Below, in pieces: positions 1-12,874 of a DNA stretch of 64,000 bases (position 1 is its first letter; each line of letters begins with the position of its first letter). The DNA lies in NCBI GenBank assembly GCA_019321725.1, contig CM033114.1, forward strand, positions 17,712,278 to 17,776,277. Direction: 5' to 3'. The notes beneath the pieces were generated by a model, which was not told where the DNA came from, did not search any database, and saw nothing but the letters and a program-made list of their open reading frames with translations. The position numbers were made by a program, and so were the translations under genes. Origin of the DNA: Paulownia fortunei. Lineage: Eukaryota; Streptophyta; Magnoliopsida; Lamiales; Paulowniaceae.

Positions 1-2639
1 ACATTTTAAGTTGATAATTCGATAATTTGAGCACTAATTAAGTTCATTATTTAGATTCTTAACTCTATTTTAAACTTAACAACCTTTTTTTTTAAACACA
101 ATTATTAGGTCGTGATCAATCTAGATATTGTCCCTCGTAGGAATGAATTACTTATGGAGGATAGATTCGTCAAATTACTGAAAGATGCTCTTGTAGCAAC
201 TAAAGTTGTCGTGGCAATATCGATAGCCACACATAAATCACAAAATCATCCCATTCATAAATACTTCATTTGTCCATAAAAGATGTGTTGTACTTAATTT
301 TTATTTATGCATGCTCTTTAGTATAAAAGTGGGGATTTTACTGTAATATGTGCTAATAAATCGAGTCGAGTTGAACATATTATTATTTAAATTTATTTAA
401 AATTTTATTGAATTTTAAAAATTATATTTAAGATTGATTTGATTGTTAATCGAATCAATCTTAAATGAGTTTTAATCGAATCGAACTTGGATAACTTGAT
501 GTTTTTATATATATTTTATCATTTTTAGTTCGAGTTGAGTTTCAAAAATTATTGAACGAAAAAATATATTCAAGTTTGGATTGTTGTGTTGAATGAACCG
601 ATATCAAACAAATTTTTAACAATCAATCTCTAATTGAATAATTTATTTTATTTTTCAAGCTAAGTGAGTGATAGTTGTAGCTATTTACGTAACTGTTCTA
701 TGGTTCAGTTAAAGTTTAAAAAACTCATAGTACAGTAGCATTAGTTGGATATATGGTTATATGACAACGGATATAAATCAAACTAAAATCACGTTGTAGA
801 TTAGTGCAACTCAATTTCTTTACTCTTTTTTCAATCTACTAATAACTCTATAAATTAATAGGGGGTACTTTGAAAAGAAAGTGAGACCAGGTTAATGCAT
901 TATTATTTTCTACGAAAAAGTCCTCAGAACTGAAGGAGTATGAATTTATGTTTAAACTATGAATCAGCTGATTTGATTAATTACAAATTGGTTATCGATT
1001 TGATCTAATTGAAAATAAAAAAAAATAAAATTCGATCAAATTGGTAAATAATCGGTCAGAACTAATCTTTTTTTTACTTTTTTGTTATGTTTCTTTTTAA
1101 GAATTTTAAATATTATATTTAATTATATGTATGTCGTTATTTGAATTTTTGATTTTATTAAATGTGTTTTTTAGTTGGTTAATAAAAAATATAATCAATT
1201 TTTGATCGAACTGATGATTGAATTAATCCAACTAATTAGTAAGATCGATTTCATCACTAATTTAATTATAAAAAATATTACATATAACAGATATTTTGAT
1301 TGACAGTTCTATAATAAAACATTATCAAAAAAATTAAATAGTTCGACTTTATACTATAATAGTCTTGACATGCAAACTTATATGTATAAGTAGGGAGTGC
1401 AATGCACTCCGGCACTCCATTAAGATGATGTTTCTCGAGAGACGTAGTAAATATATATTATTTTTATTCAAAGTTTGTCCTTCGTGGTTTTCAAATTACA
1501 GATTTATGTTTTTATGTTAGTATAGAGTGAAAACGCGAGCGCATGAAAAGTAAAATTAAAATTTATCCTATAAAAATTCTGGTTGTTTTTTCTTAAAAAA
1601 ATTTGTATGTAATAATTAGTGGATCATTCACATTCTCAGGTTCATTATTTTTTCCAAAAAAAGGTCTAATATCATAGGGCTGTGGGCTCTTGGAATTTGA
1701 GGCCTGAGACTCTCTGACTTTTGTTATTTGGGCCCCAAATATTTTTAGAGCTTTCAATTTATATAGATTATCTTGGCCCATAGAAGTTTGGACCAGGTTC
1801 AATTCTTAGAGGAGAATCCGCTTACAGAAGGAGGACTGATTAGTCCTTTATAAGTAGATTTTCATTCTTTATTTATTTATTTATTTTAAAATTATTTTAA
1901 TTATTTTAAAATCTATACACTTGCTTATCTGGGCTAATGCTTCTTTATTTGAAATAGATTTAATTTTCTTTGCGCGAGATTTAGGTTATATTTGATCCTT
2001 GGATTTTTTATGAGAAAAAGATTAAGGAAATTTTTCTTTCATTTTAAATGATAATATTTTGTATTTTATTTTTTGATATTTTTTTTTCTCACCAAAAATT
2101 CAAAGTCCAAACATTTTAAAAGTTTTATCATGTAGCATTTGGGACCTCTTCTTGAATGGAAAGTTTAACTATTTATTTATAAAATGAACTTGTCAATATA
2201 AACTTTTGAGAAATGTAGCTAAACATTTGATGAAAACTTTTGAAAGCCACCGGCCGAATTTACAGAAAAAGAATTTGAAGTTACGGAGCTTAACACATCA
2301 TAAGGGTGAGTGATGCGTTTGTCTTATATGAGATTGGAAGATGAATACCTCTTTATAAAATTGATCTTTTTAAGCACTTGTTGGATAGAGGGGTTATTGT
2401 TCCGATAACTACAGTGGCATTCCACTTCATTATCGTTGGCTCCTCATTTCGAGTGAGCTCCTTGTGTGTTGGTCTATATAACTATTATGTGTGTCTGCAT
2501 TCTTAAAACTATAATAGGAATTTCTCACAAATGACGTTAGAATAATGCGAGTAAATACTCTTAACTATGAGGTGGATGAATATTCTACGTGCGGAGATGA
2601 ACTCCTCTTATCAAGAGGATTTCCTGCGAACAGCTCTTG

Positions 2640-2980
2640 CTTGCAAACGCTTCTTTTTCTGTCAGCAAGCTAATTCTCATTCCTTGCTAGCAAATTAGTT
2701 TTTGAGATGGAGTTCTCTACCTGCAATACAAACATACTGTTAGAGGATCTTTGGAAGAGTCTTGGGAAAATTCTTCTAATGCTTAAGTTAGCACATATTC
2801 TAAAGAAAAAACTGTAATTAAACTTGAAAGCAATAAATGCACAAATGAAGTGCGTACTTAATAAATGAGAAGGATGAAGATATTTATGCTTATTTAAATG
2901 GGACATAGACTTTTGATGTGATTTGAATCTCGTAAGTTTGTATGGCTTGTTAGGCTAACATGTTATGTTTATGGATCATG
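2640..2980 (-). repeat. possible solo LTR / LTR relic
   Basis: The segment has the layout seen in the two LTRs at 19.3 and 23.8 kb: a 'ctacctgcaa-aca' motif, then a purine-rich stretch, a minus-strand TATA-like sequence (tatttat near 2880) and a 'tgatgtga-tt-gaatctcgtaa' block like the 'tgatgtgaatctcataaact' of those LTRs. Similarity is patchy and read by eye, so it may be a distant family member or chance. No internal domain is present. Confidence 0.3.
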
Positions 2981-4379
2981 TGGCCTATTACTGACTTAGG
3001 TTTCGTAGGTCTAAATATTTTATAGGACCGATTCAAAATATGCCCATCAATGAGTTTTCTTGAAAATTTTTGAAAAATTGATTTTAGGGAATCGATTTTC
3101 ATAAAATTCATTTCACAATTGTTTAAATTCTATAAAGCATTGATAACATGGAATTGCCATTGGTTAAAAGCTCTATTTCGTGATTCTTGCCAAGCATTCA
3201 TACTTTTATTCGGGTAATAAAAAAGCGATTTTAAATTAGATTGTAGTGAGTTTTTATAAATTTATCGTAACATTTGAAAATTAATTTTAATAAAACTCAT
3301 TCCACAATCAATTGATTTTTGTAAAGTATAGAATATAGGATTTTAACATATAATATTTATTATATCATAATTGATGGGTCATGTTTCATAAAAGGCCTTA
3401 TAGGACAAGTACAAAGGATCTACAAGATTTAATATGTTAAGTTTATAAAATTTACAAGTCAATAAATAAATTGGACTACAATGTTAATGTTGAGGGTAAA
3501 CTCACTGAGGCCTTGAGGTCCAACTATGAAAACCCCTCCAATTTATACTATAAATTCCCCCAACGTCCTAATTTAAAGGTAAGCGATTAATTGCATACTT
3601 ATCCATTCTCAAGATTTCTAACCTATATTTACTTGTGTTCGAATCAAATTTGAGAGTAGAAAGATTTTTATCAAACAAACTCCCGACACCTCTAATGACT
3701 TTTTGTAATGTAGACAATGAACCACCTTGCAACTAACATCCCACAAGAATACTATGAAAATGAGTGATATCATATTATTTTGACGCCGTTTGTAAAAAAA
3801 CTACATGACATTCAAGAATGCAGACTATATCTAGAGTAGTTTCAGAAACCAACACTCTAGAGCAACCCCATTATTGGAGGCGGCAATGGAGGCATAAGAA
3901 TCATAACAACAAAATCAAATCATGAATAAAATAGAACTAGTAAATTTTGTGAATTTAATATAAATCAATATCAATTAACAATTTTAAAAAATATAAGGTA
4001 AAGTTAAAACAGTAAGTGAAGTGCTGGTTCATTGAATTCCATACTCTTAGATGTCGTGAACAAAGCCACGAGGAACAGATTGCTGTAAAAAATTTAATTG
4101 ATTTTCATAACTCAAAAATGCTTCATCCATATTGTTGATGTTGATATAGTTATAAGAATATAAAGGCAAAAATATATTTTTTGTACTATACGTTTGGCTT
4201 ACTTTTATTTTGGTCTTTTGAAATATGATATCTTTCTAAATTTGACACATTTATTCATCACATGTCTGGTATATGAGGCATGAATTTGGGACTTTTCTGA
4301 AATAGATGACCAATTATTGATGTGAATTTCTTTACGGGTTGTTTTTATAAGAAAAATTATTAAAATTTCTCTCCAAATC

Positions 4380-5560
4380 AACTTTCACATTTTTTTTCCT
4401 TGACCCATTATCCATCACATTCTATCTCATTTTACCCATTATACTCTCATTGTCTCACTTTATCCCTATACTCTAAAAAAAAAAAATTACATTTACATAT
4501 TATTTATAGTAATTTTTTTTTAATATGTTCTAAAATTAATAGACTTGCATTTATTTTCGATTGTTTTTAAATTTAATTAATTAACACTTAACATTAAATT
4601 TATTTAAAATTTTATTACATTTAAATATTAGTGATTATTATTTAACATAATTCCTATTGAATTTTTATATCGTGGGATATTTTTTATTAGCTAATACATC
4701 TTATTTATAATTTTTCTACTCATAATGAGTATAAGAAATATATGTATATTTTTAAATAAGTTTTTGTTAAATACTTAAAATATTTGCAATAAACTTCTCA
4801 TTATTATTGAAATTATCAAAATTTCATAGAAAAAATTTTATATACAATTTTTTTTAAGGTTTAATTTAATACTATTAAATATATTATAAATAGTTGAATT
4901 ATTATTTTAATAGATATTATGTTAAATTTTAAAAAATAATTATTTTAGTATTTTATTTTACCACTATTATTTGAATTACTTTAAAATTTTACGTAGTTTC
5001 TATAAACTTATGATTATTTCTTTAATAATAAAAAATATTAATCATATTTTACATATTTAATAAAATCTTTTTTAAAAATTTATTATATATTTGTAAGATT
5101 TAAGTGAGTAGAAAATTCATAATTAAGTGTTTTAACTAAGAAGAAATACTATAGTTTACAGTAATTTCATAGAAATTATGTTAAATATAAAAAATAATAT
5201 TAAAATTTAAGTACAATAAAATTTTAAAAAAATTAATGTTAAGTGTTAATTAATCTAGTAGAGAAAATTATTAAAACATAAATAAATATATTAATAATAA
5301 AATATTTTTAGCGTAATTTCACCTAGAATAATAGGTAGGGTCAATTTGGTTATTTTTATGGAGAACATATGAATTAAGTGAAATAATAAGAGTACAAGGA
5401 AGTAAAGTGAAATATAATAAGATAAAATGAAATAATTAATAGTATATGAAGATAAATTAATACTCAATGAATAGAAGGGGTTAAAGTAGAATTAACCCTA
5501 TCAACTATTCAATTAAATAAATATCAAATTACCTAATTTGTCACTAAAATTAAATATGTC
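4380..5560. repeat. large imperfect inverted repeat (foldback-type element)
   Basis: The left half (about 4380-4850) and the reverse complement of the right half (about 5000-5560) can be aligned. The best block is 4565-4650 against 5170-5260, sharing 'attaattaacacttaaca' and the following AT-rich sequence. A second shared block is 'atttttctactca' near 4710 and 5110 (inverted). The outer parts resemble each other as pyrimidine-rich (left) and purine-rich (right) tracts. There is no coding potential. A non-autonomous foldback/MITE-like element is the likely explanation. The edges are uncertain. Confidence 0.5.
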
Positions 5561-6146
5561 AAAAGTATATTTTTGCCCAAAAAACCTCCAAAGCTATTCA
5601 CAAATATATAGATATAAATATAGATGAATGAATTATGTTTGTTGTTTTTCATACTGCTGAATTATGTGCTAGAGGTCAAACAAAATGCGTTCCACTTTTT
5701 TTATTTCAGGGTGTAAAATCTATGATACAAATTATTCACGTAAAAGGTGGCAAGTTGAATTCAGGACTTCATGATTTCATGGTTTGATTTGGAATTTTAT
5801 TGATCAAGTTTCGCTTTTGAGAAATCTATATACTGTTCTAGGCATGCTCAATCAAGTTCACAACTCTATTACTAGTGATTTTTTTCTGTATCTTATCTAC
5901 ATAAAAATTGTAGCGGTGTAATTCACCCTAAAAATACATGTGTTTTATATTTGTATTAATTTGTGAATCAATTTTAGAGGAGAGCATGTGCATTTTTTAA
6001 GAATTAAAAAGTGAATCTTAAGCTCCATTTTATGTTTCCGTTATTAATAACGAATCCATATTAGAGGTAGTAGATTTTTGTTATGAATGCCGTAAAAGTT
6101 TTTCATTTTCTGTTGTTCAATCAACCATAGATTCCTTCACAAATGC

Positions 6147-6149
<3 letters not shown>

Positions 6150-6177
<28 letters not shown>
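6150..6177. repeat. (TA)n microsatellite
   Basis: About 14 uninterrupted AT dinucleotides in AT-rich intergenic DNA. Confidence 0.95.
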
Positions 6178-7444
6178 AGTTTCGAATATATCTCGAACAT
6201 GACCCTTAATTTCATGTCCTTCACAAACATGTCTCGAACATGATTTTTAATTTCATGCTCAAAAGGAATGAAGCACAAACAAGTCTTTATTCATGATAGT
6301 GAATAACAACCAAAGTTATTCATTCAATTACAAACTTCAAATTTTTGAAGTTTTATGGTGATATTTTAAAAAATACTAGAAGAGAAACTTAATAGAGAAA
6401 TATGAGAAGATTATTTTTTAGGAAAATACATTCATTCTCATCATGTTCCATCACAATTGGAATTTGATACAAGGAAGAATTCCAATTCATTTATAAAATT
6501 CAATCCCACTATGAAATTATGAAATTATCGTCCAAGTCAATAGATGGTAATTGAGTCAAGAATTCTAAATCCAAGTTTCATTTCTAAATGTGTGAATGCC
6601 TTCAATCCTCTCAATGTAAATAATATATTAAAATGTTATTATCTAATTCTATATAATTACTATGAGATTTCAAGTCTTCACTCTACGATACAAAAGGAAA
6701 AAAAAAAAAACGAAAACAAAGTAAAAACAAAACAACTGGTACAATGTTATGGTAAACCATGAAACAATTATAGAACAATAAAAAGCAAATATACATATAA
6801 AAGTGTTCACAATTCGATTCACCCTTATATCAAATTGTATTTGAAATTTTGATTTGCAACAAAAATTGAATCAAATTTTTAATTTAATTTTTTGCTTTTC
6901 TTTTTTAAATTTTTTATTTTTGATTCAGGTTTAGATTTTTTGTTTCGATTAATCAAGTTATAATTTATATATGTAATTTGTATATAATATTTTAATTATA
7001 AGGGTTTGGTGTTGATTTTATTGATTAATGTTGGTGTTGACTTCTGGAATCCAACATGCATTCTTTGAGATACTTCTAATGAGGCTTTGATTGCTCTATA
7101 ATTCAATACAAACATGTAAAATTTTATGTTAAGACCTGTTACTCTCTATAGAACTCTTCTATCCGTACTGAATTTCTAGACTTGGCTTTCCACAAACCTG
7201 TGTTCTAGTTTTACTTTTCCTCAGCCTACACAATTATAACGAGCTTTTGAGGGCAGACTAGGTAACATGATATGGTGAACCATTTTGTACTATCATTCAG
7301 CAGGTATAAAAGTGTTTGGATCACATGTAGATTGATGACAAAGGAAAGTAATTCTTATTTTTGACATGTAAAGGTTGCCTTTAAAACAATGATCAAATCA
7401 ATCATACAGTAGAGAATGGAAGGTTTAGCAGTATGATAATATGC

Positions 7445-7450
7445 TTTATT
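7445..7450 (-). terminator. polyadenylation signal AATAAA of the germin-like gene
   Basis: The plus strand reads tttatt, giving AATAAA on the coding strand shortly after the stop codon. Confidence 0.5.
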
Positions 7451-7482
7451 GACTGGATTGCATCAGAATTCTGGCTAAGACC

Positions 7483-8100
7483 TTAATGCGAAAGCCCATA
7501 CTCGAGCTTCCTAATTGTGGCAACATCAGTCTTGAAGGACGCAGCCAAGATGGGATCATAAATGCTGGTATTGAACACAGCACTGGGGATAGACACTGTC
7601 CCAGCACTTGCACTGCCAAACGAAGAAAGTGCAATGGCTGGAGTTTTATCGTCTGGGTTGTATTGATAGTGGAGAAGGCCCTTGGGGAATATGAACAGGT
7701 CACCTTGTTGGAGTGTCTGTGTGAAGAGTTGGTTAGTTGTGTTGACAAACCCCACCTCAAGAGAGCCTACTAGGAGAAACAAAAGCTCGGATGCGCGGGG
7801 GTGGGTGTGGGGCGGGTTGACACTGCCTGGAGGATAATAAAGAGCAGCATATGAAACACTCTGCCCATTGAGAGCAGGGAGTTCAGCCATACTTGCTTTG
7901 TAAACCGTGAAAGTTGTGGGTTGTGCTCCAATGAAGGATCGCAGGCCGGTATAGGTGAAGAAGTTCCCATCCACTGTTGTGTTTGGTGGAACTATGAAAT
8001 CAGAAAGTATGTCTGCATCTCCAGCGAGTGCTAAATGAAGGGTAACAAGTATAAGTGCTAGATGAAGTAGAAACTCGTGTTTCAGAGCCAAGAGGGCCAT
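7483..8100 (-). CDS. germin-like protein (cupin), intronless
   Basis: A 205-residue secreted cupin. Residues 1-26 form a hydrophobic signal peptide ending LALA, so the product should enter the apoplast or cell wall. Germin box 1 is at about 92-113 with metal ligands H98, H100 and E105; box 2 (GDLFIFPKG) is at 133-141 with ligand H144. These four residues bind Mn in germins; oxalate oxidase or superoxide dismutase activity varies by subfamily and cannot be assigned here. There is no cysteine, so the usual N-terminal disulfide of true germins is absent, as in some germin-like subfamilies. N-glycosylation sites are at N40, N120 and N177. Length is typical (200-220). The start is the first ATG downstream of a TATA box at 8161-8166; a minus-strand AATAAA lies 33 bases past the stop. 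A related intact gene is on the opposite strand at 10.4 kb and a broken copy lies between them. Confidence 0.95.
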   Translation of the reverse strand: MALLALKHEFLLHLALILVTLHLALAGDADILSDFIVPPNTTVDGNFFTYTGLRSFIGAQPTTFTVYKASMAELPALNGQSVSYAALYYPPGSVNPPHTHPRASELLFLLVGSLEVGFVNTTNQLFTQTLQQGDLFIFPKGLLHYQYNPDDKTPAIALSSFGSASAGTVSIPSAVFNTSIYDPILAASFKTDVATIRKLEYGLSH

Positions 8101-8160
8101 TTTGTGAGAGGTTTATGTTTAGTGAATTAGAGTACAAGAAAAATGGAAAGAGACGGCAGA

Positions 8161-8166
8161 TTTATA
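8161..8166 (-). promoter_or_regulatory. TATA box of the minus-strand germin-like gene
   Basis: The coding strand reads TATAAA about 60 bases upstream of the ATG, a normal distance for a short plant 5' UTR. Confidence 0.6.
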
Positions 8167-8789
8167 GAGTAGGGATTATGTCGTGCAGGATGACGTTTTC
8201 GTGCTCAATTAGGTCTGTACTGTAGATTAAGTTAATAGATCTGTACAATGTTTCTTGATGTTGTCAATTGGAACAGAATGGCAACAAAATGTTCGTTGTC
8301 AGTTTGAGGTTGAAGCCAAATTAATGAACCTATTGTGCTTCAATATCCAATTTAGATTCTTTTCTTGGAATGTTCAACACTTTGGCAGATTATTACAACA
8401 ACGATGAAATCATGGGAAGAAAGTGACTAAACTTCTCTTGCCTTTCTGCAGATTTTGTCTTACTTTTCTGTCTCTCAGTTTAGGCTAAAGGTGGATAACA
8501 ATGAACAGCTCCTCTTTTGACAAAGACAGAGCTGTATAGAACCCTTTAATACTATTATGTTCATTGTCAGTTGTCAAAAGAGGCTACGATATTTCGAATT
8601 TTGTGGAATGTGTGAGAATGATTCCTCAGATAGTGGAGAAAACTATGTTCAAGAATCTAGACAAGCAAATGGCTAGAATATCTTCTTTTTGCTGCTTTGT
8701 CACAAACGCCACAAATCGTGATGATTTAGCTGGTTTCCTTTCTTGGAAACACTGGCTTTTCGCATACAAAAAAGATTAAGAAAAGCCAA

Positions 8790-9045
8790 CTAAGGATGAG
8801 TGAGAGCGCGGGTTGACAGAGGTCAGAGAACCAGAGCAGGAGATTTTGCCATGCTTTGAAAATCCTTATGCTCTCTTGAGTCATGTCCAGGCTGCCCCAC
8901 AGCTCTCTTTCTGATGTAAGTTAAGAAAACACCATCTACGGCACCTAGTTTTGTGGGAGAATGAAATCAGAAAGATGTCTGCTTCCTGGCTAGTGTGATA
9001 ACTAGGGTCAGAAAAAACTTGGAATTTGGAGGTCATCATCATGGA
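8790..9045 (-). pseudogene. germin-like protein pseudogene fragment
   Basis: Read on the minus strand, this intergenic stretch follows the germin-like coding sequence in order. It has an ATG and a hydrophobic leader (about 9045-9000), then GAAGCAGACATCTTTCTGA (compare GDADILSDF), GTAGATGG-TTTTC-T-ACTTACAT (VDGxFxTY), ATGGCAAAATCTCCTGCTCT (MAELPAL) and GTCAACCCGC-CACTCATCC (VNPPHTHP). Frameshifts and deletions break the frame several times and nothing equivalent to box 2 is recognisable. It is closest to the neighbouring minus-strand gene and has the same orientation, so it looks like a decayed tandem duplicate. Confidence 0.7.
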
Positions 9046-9049
9046 TCTT

Positions 9050-10330
9050 GGAGATTTTTTAGTTCCAAAATGAATGATGATTGTCAAATGCTATCAGAAA
9101 ATGGATTTCAAACGCAAGAAGTACTAAATTTACATACGCAGCGCCTAATTCTGACAATTCATCCTGTATTAAACAGGAGAAGTGGCAACTAGAATGCATC
9201 TGTTCTTACATGGAGATTCTTGTTTAAGGCATCTTTAGCAAAATGTTGTCTGTCAAATGAATATTTGGTCTGTGTTATTCCAAGCTGGATATGAAAGAGG
9301 TGGGAAAATTAAACTAACCTTGTAATCATAATTCAAGCCAGAGAAATGGACAACCTGCTAACTTATAATTGAATCTCAATTAGATTACTCTATCTGCTGA
9401 ATGATCAAGTTGGAACAAGTGATAACAGAATTGTACTGTCTGTATTTGGATGTAGCGCCAATAGGGATCAAATTATCTTTAGTTCGGTTCTGTTTCTGAA
9501 GGCAGCAATTGCTAAAACATCGCCCACTTCTCAGCACCATCTGATTTAGTCACACAAGTCAGAAAACTTTCGCCTACACTGGAATGTGTGGATTACTTAA
9601 TTGAGTCATTTAAATTGTTATTGAGTTCTAAAATGGACAGTAGCAAGAGTAACATTTCAATCAGAAGAATTTGCATGTGATGTTTTCTTGTGTTCCTTTT
9701 ATTCCATTATAATGTTTTCTGCATCTTCAAAGCTGCATTCTTGTATTCTTTAATGGCAACCAAACGGCAAATATTAGTAAATAAAACTCAAAAGCATCGG
9801 TTGAGTTTTTACGGAAAGGGTTGGTAAAAGCATAAGATTTTAGTACTATGATGGCATCTGAAACATGCATTATTGCAAGGGAAATACAACTCAGGAACTG
9901 TTCAGATTGAGTAGCATGTTAAAGGGCTATATATTAAGATCCTGCCTAACAACCACATCAACGGCATCACCAAAGCAAGGACTAGTGCATCACTGGCACA
10001 TTACTCAAATCAATCAGATTATACAATCTCAAGGAAATAAGTGAAGTAGCCCCAAGACCATATAAACAACCTTGTTGCTACCACCATATCAATCAACGAG
10101 TGGGACGGGACGTTTAATAAGATTTCTGATGCACTTTCCCTTGCACATGGCTTTATTCATTTTCTACAAACTCCACATATCTGAAGAATATGTGAGGAAT
10201 ACTAGCTGTCAGCTCTCTGTGTCTGTCTATATCTGTTCATTCAATTTAGTGAAAAACACGGAACTAGCATAGTAACTTTCACCTTGATCCTAAGAAGAAG
10301 AAAAGTGGAAAATCATGTAAGCCCTTTCAG
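9050..10330. other. intergenic region upstream of the second germin-like gene
   Basis: No supported gene. Around 9520-9580 a few words (ctgattta-tcacac, cgcctacactgga) recall the plus-strand germin-like coding sequence and might be a further, more eroded trace, but the match is too short to call. Confidence 0.5.
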
Positions 10331-10334
10331 AAAC

Positions 10335-10340
10335 TATATA
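10335..10340 (+). promoter_or_regulatory. TATA box of the plus-strand germin-like gene
   Basis: The sequence actatataacc lies about 95 bases upstream of the ATG at 10433, compatible with a 60-70 base 5' UTR that runs through a CA-rich leader (acacaccacacacacaaaa). Confidence 0.55.
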
Positions 10341-10432
10341 ACCGCATGGCTACCATTGGACAAAGTTCACACACCACACACACAAAAACATATTAGGTGA
10401 TCAAGAATCACCAGTTCCAACCTTTATCAACA

Positions 10433-11047
10433 ATGGCCTTAAATTCTGTTTCCAACTTTCTCCCCCTACTGCTGGTTTTTGCATTCATCACTGTGGTTGC
10501 AAGCGATCCCGACATCACCTCGGACTTTATCACACCCTCAAATTTCAGCTCCGTCAATGGAACTTTTTTCACCTACACTGGATTACGAAATGTTTCTGGA
10601 GCAATAACAGGAACTTTTAAGGTCACAAAGGCAAGCCTGGCAGAGTTTCCAGCCCTGGATGGGCAAAGTGTGTCACTCGCCGTTCTTGAATTCCCTCCTG
10701 GAGGCATCAACCCTCCACACACACACCCTCGCGCTACTGAGCTCCTCTTCCTCGCTTCTGGCACGTTAGAAGTCACGTTTATCGACACAAAGAACGTGCC
10801 CTTCAAGCAGAGACTCGTAACAGGGGACATGTTTATTTTTCCAAAAGGACTAGTTCACTTTCAGTATAACAGAAACCATAAGCAGCCAGCAGTTGCAATT
10901 TCTGCATTTGGGAGTGCAAGTGCAGGCACAGTTTCAGTCCCAACTTCAGTTTTCGGTACTGGAATTGATGATGTGATTCTTGCAAAGGCATTCAAGACTG
11001 ATATTGCAACTGTTAAGAAGATCAAGTCAGGAATAACCAAGCCATGA
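10433..11047 (+). CDS. germin-like protein (cupin), intronless
   Basis: A 204-residue secreted cupin, paralogue of the gene at 7.5-8.1 kb. The signal peptide is residues 1-24 (ending VVAS). Box 1 at about 90-111 carries H96, H98 and E103; box 2 (GDMFIFPKG) at 131-139 is followed by H142. These are the four Mn ligands of the cupin fold. As in its paralogue there is no cysteine. N-glycosylation sites are at N37, N42 and N53. The frame is open upstream to a GTG at 10397, but the first ATG is at 10433 and begins the hydrophobic leader, so I start there. An AATAAA signal lies at 11112-11117. Substrate and enzymatic activity cannot be read from sequence; a cell-wall or defence role is typical of the family. 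Confidence 0.95.
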   Translation: MALNSVSNFLPLLLVFAFITVVASDPDITSDFITPSNFSSVNGTFFTYTGLRNVSGAITGTFKVTKASLAEFPALDGQSVSLAVLEFPPGGINPPHTHPRATELLFLASGTLEVTFIDTKNVPFKQRLVTGDMFIFPKGLVHFQYNRNHKQPAVAISAFGSASAGTVSVPTSVFGTGIDDVILAKAFKTDIATVKKIKSGITKP

Positions 11048-11111
11048 TCTGATTATACACTATGACCGTCTTCTTCTTACTGTTTTTTTTTTTCCCCACT
11101 TGATTAGCAAA

Positions 11112-11117
11112 AATAAA
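11112..11117 (+). terminator. polyadenylation signal AATAAA of the second germin-like gene
   Basis: AATAAA about 65 bases after the stop codon, following a T-rich tract. Confidence 0.5.
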
Positions 11118-12850
11118 GTGTAGTAATGCTACCCAAATTGTATTGTTGTGATTTGATTATTTAAGGTTTTACTCCTCTTGATTATTTGATGTATGATTAA
11201 TCAAGAAATATAAGAAAATAAGTTGCAGGAAACTATGAAGCCACCGTGGATTAAGTAGATATAGTAATACTATTCCTCATTATCTCTTCTTGTTTCTTAC
11301 AAAGATTTTGAGAAACACATACCCTAAGCTCCAGCTGTGGGAATGATGATTTCCTTTCAGTATGGTTGATGTGCTAAACAATAACATGATCAAGAAATCT
11401 TTAATGCAATGGCTGAAAGCTGACTCCTGGATTAGGCATGATATAAGGATTATTGCCTCGATAAATAATCATCTAAACAAGATAATTGAGTCAGTATATC
11501 AATTGCCTTCCTTATTTATATCTATATAAACATAAAGTACGTATTTGAGATTACGATTACACACTGCATTACATATATTTTTCGATTACTTTTTTCGATT
11601 GCAAACTGACTTAAATATCAAAGATTTCGTTAAACAAGCTAATCGAGCTGCTCATCAAAAGACACGTGTCATATTGAAATCAAAACAGTAAGACAAACAA
11701 TATTGGGCCTGAGCCTAATAATAATCCAAATACAACAACCTAGCTCAGTGAAAATGAATTGTGACGGACCTTAGAGGCCTATAACATAGTATATAGAGTA
11801 CTACAAAAGGTTATTCCATTATTATTGAGACCTCGTTATTATTGAGGCCCAAATATTAGGCCGACAAAGTTAGGCTAAATTTGAACAATTTTTGGGAATT
11901 CACTAATGATCAAATTAAGAATAAAGGGATACTCCTTACATTCTATCAAATTTGGTCTATCGAATTTATTAACTAAATTTTATTAAAAAAATTAAGCACA
12001 ACATGCAAAATACTCAACTATTTACTTAAACCAAAATCGTAAATAGTGTTTTATTTACGAAAGTAAATATCATGTTCAATTATTAAAAGTTAAACCTACG
12101 GAATATAGTACGCAAAATTGAATTCAATGTGAAGACTTGTCAATATATCAAAAAGTTAAACAAAACCAATTCATAGTGTTCAAATAACAACTACTTAATT
12201 TACCTTTCTATAATTTATTTAATATAAGAAAATATAGTGTTATATTGATTGTCTTACTAATTGTATACAAGAAACTATATATCACCAAATAACATTATAA
12301 ATAAACCTTGTAATTTTACGTAAATAGTTTTGTCAATAAGGTTTCAAAAAACTATCGAACCGTGTTTTGGTTTTGATTTTCCTCTTGTTTATTCTTTCTT
12401 TTCTTATCTTGCAACAGAAAGGAAAAGATATGAAACTTTCATGTGTAAAAGAAATTTTAAATTTAATTTAAAGTAGTATACAAGTAGCATTAAAAAAATA
12501 TAATTTTGCTATGATTTAAAAGATATCTTGATTTGAGTTTTTTTTTTCATATGAAATAACATTATTTATTACAACTTATAAAAATAGAAAAGTAAATTAA
12601 TAAATAGTTAATATTCCAGTCAAAGACCTCCATTTTGGAAATAAATAAATAAATAATAAAACTCAACTTTTTTCATTAACTACATAATCAGAATAGATGT
12701 ATACATTTCTTTCCTTCTATGTAAACAATGATTTGGTGATAATTATTCTGTTGCCATATATATACACACAACTTTTACAAGGCAATTTCTTTCAAATTTG
12801 AATCCAAATCGAGGAATTTAAGAAAGTCATAATGTCTACAAAAAACCCTT
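11118..12850. other. intergenic region
   Basis: AT-rich DNA without recognisable genes or repeats, between the germin-like gene and the HMA-domain gene. Confidence 0.5.
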
Positions 12851-12874
12851 CCCCCCCCCCCCTTTTTTTTTGGC

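Larger units (their letters stand above)
1..7440. other. AT-rich intergenic DNA without a supported gene
   Basis: No open frame here resembles a known protein, and the frames of 60-80 codons look like chance. The stretch contains long A/T runs, a (TA)n microsatellite near 6150, a large inverted-repeat region near 4.4-5.6 kb and a possible LTR relic near 2.6-3.0 kb, listed separately. A short perfect palindrome with 8-bp arms lies at 1394-1410. Confidence 0.6.

Noticed and set aside
7446..7970. Alternative frames over the minus-strand germin-like gene
   Set aside because: They overlap the cupin coding sequence and show no family similarity.
9520..9600. Possible fourth germin-like trace on the plus strand
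   Set aside because: Only two short words match; not colinear beyond about 40 bases.
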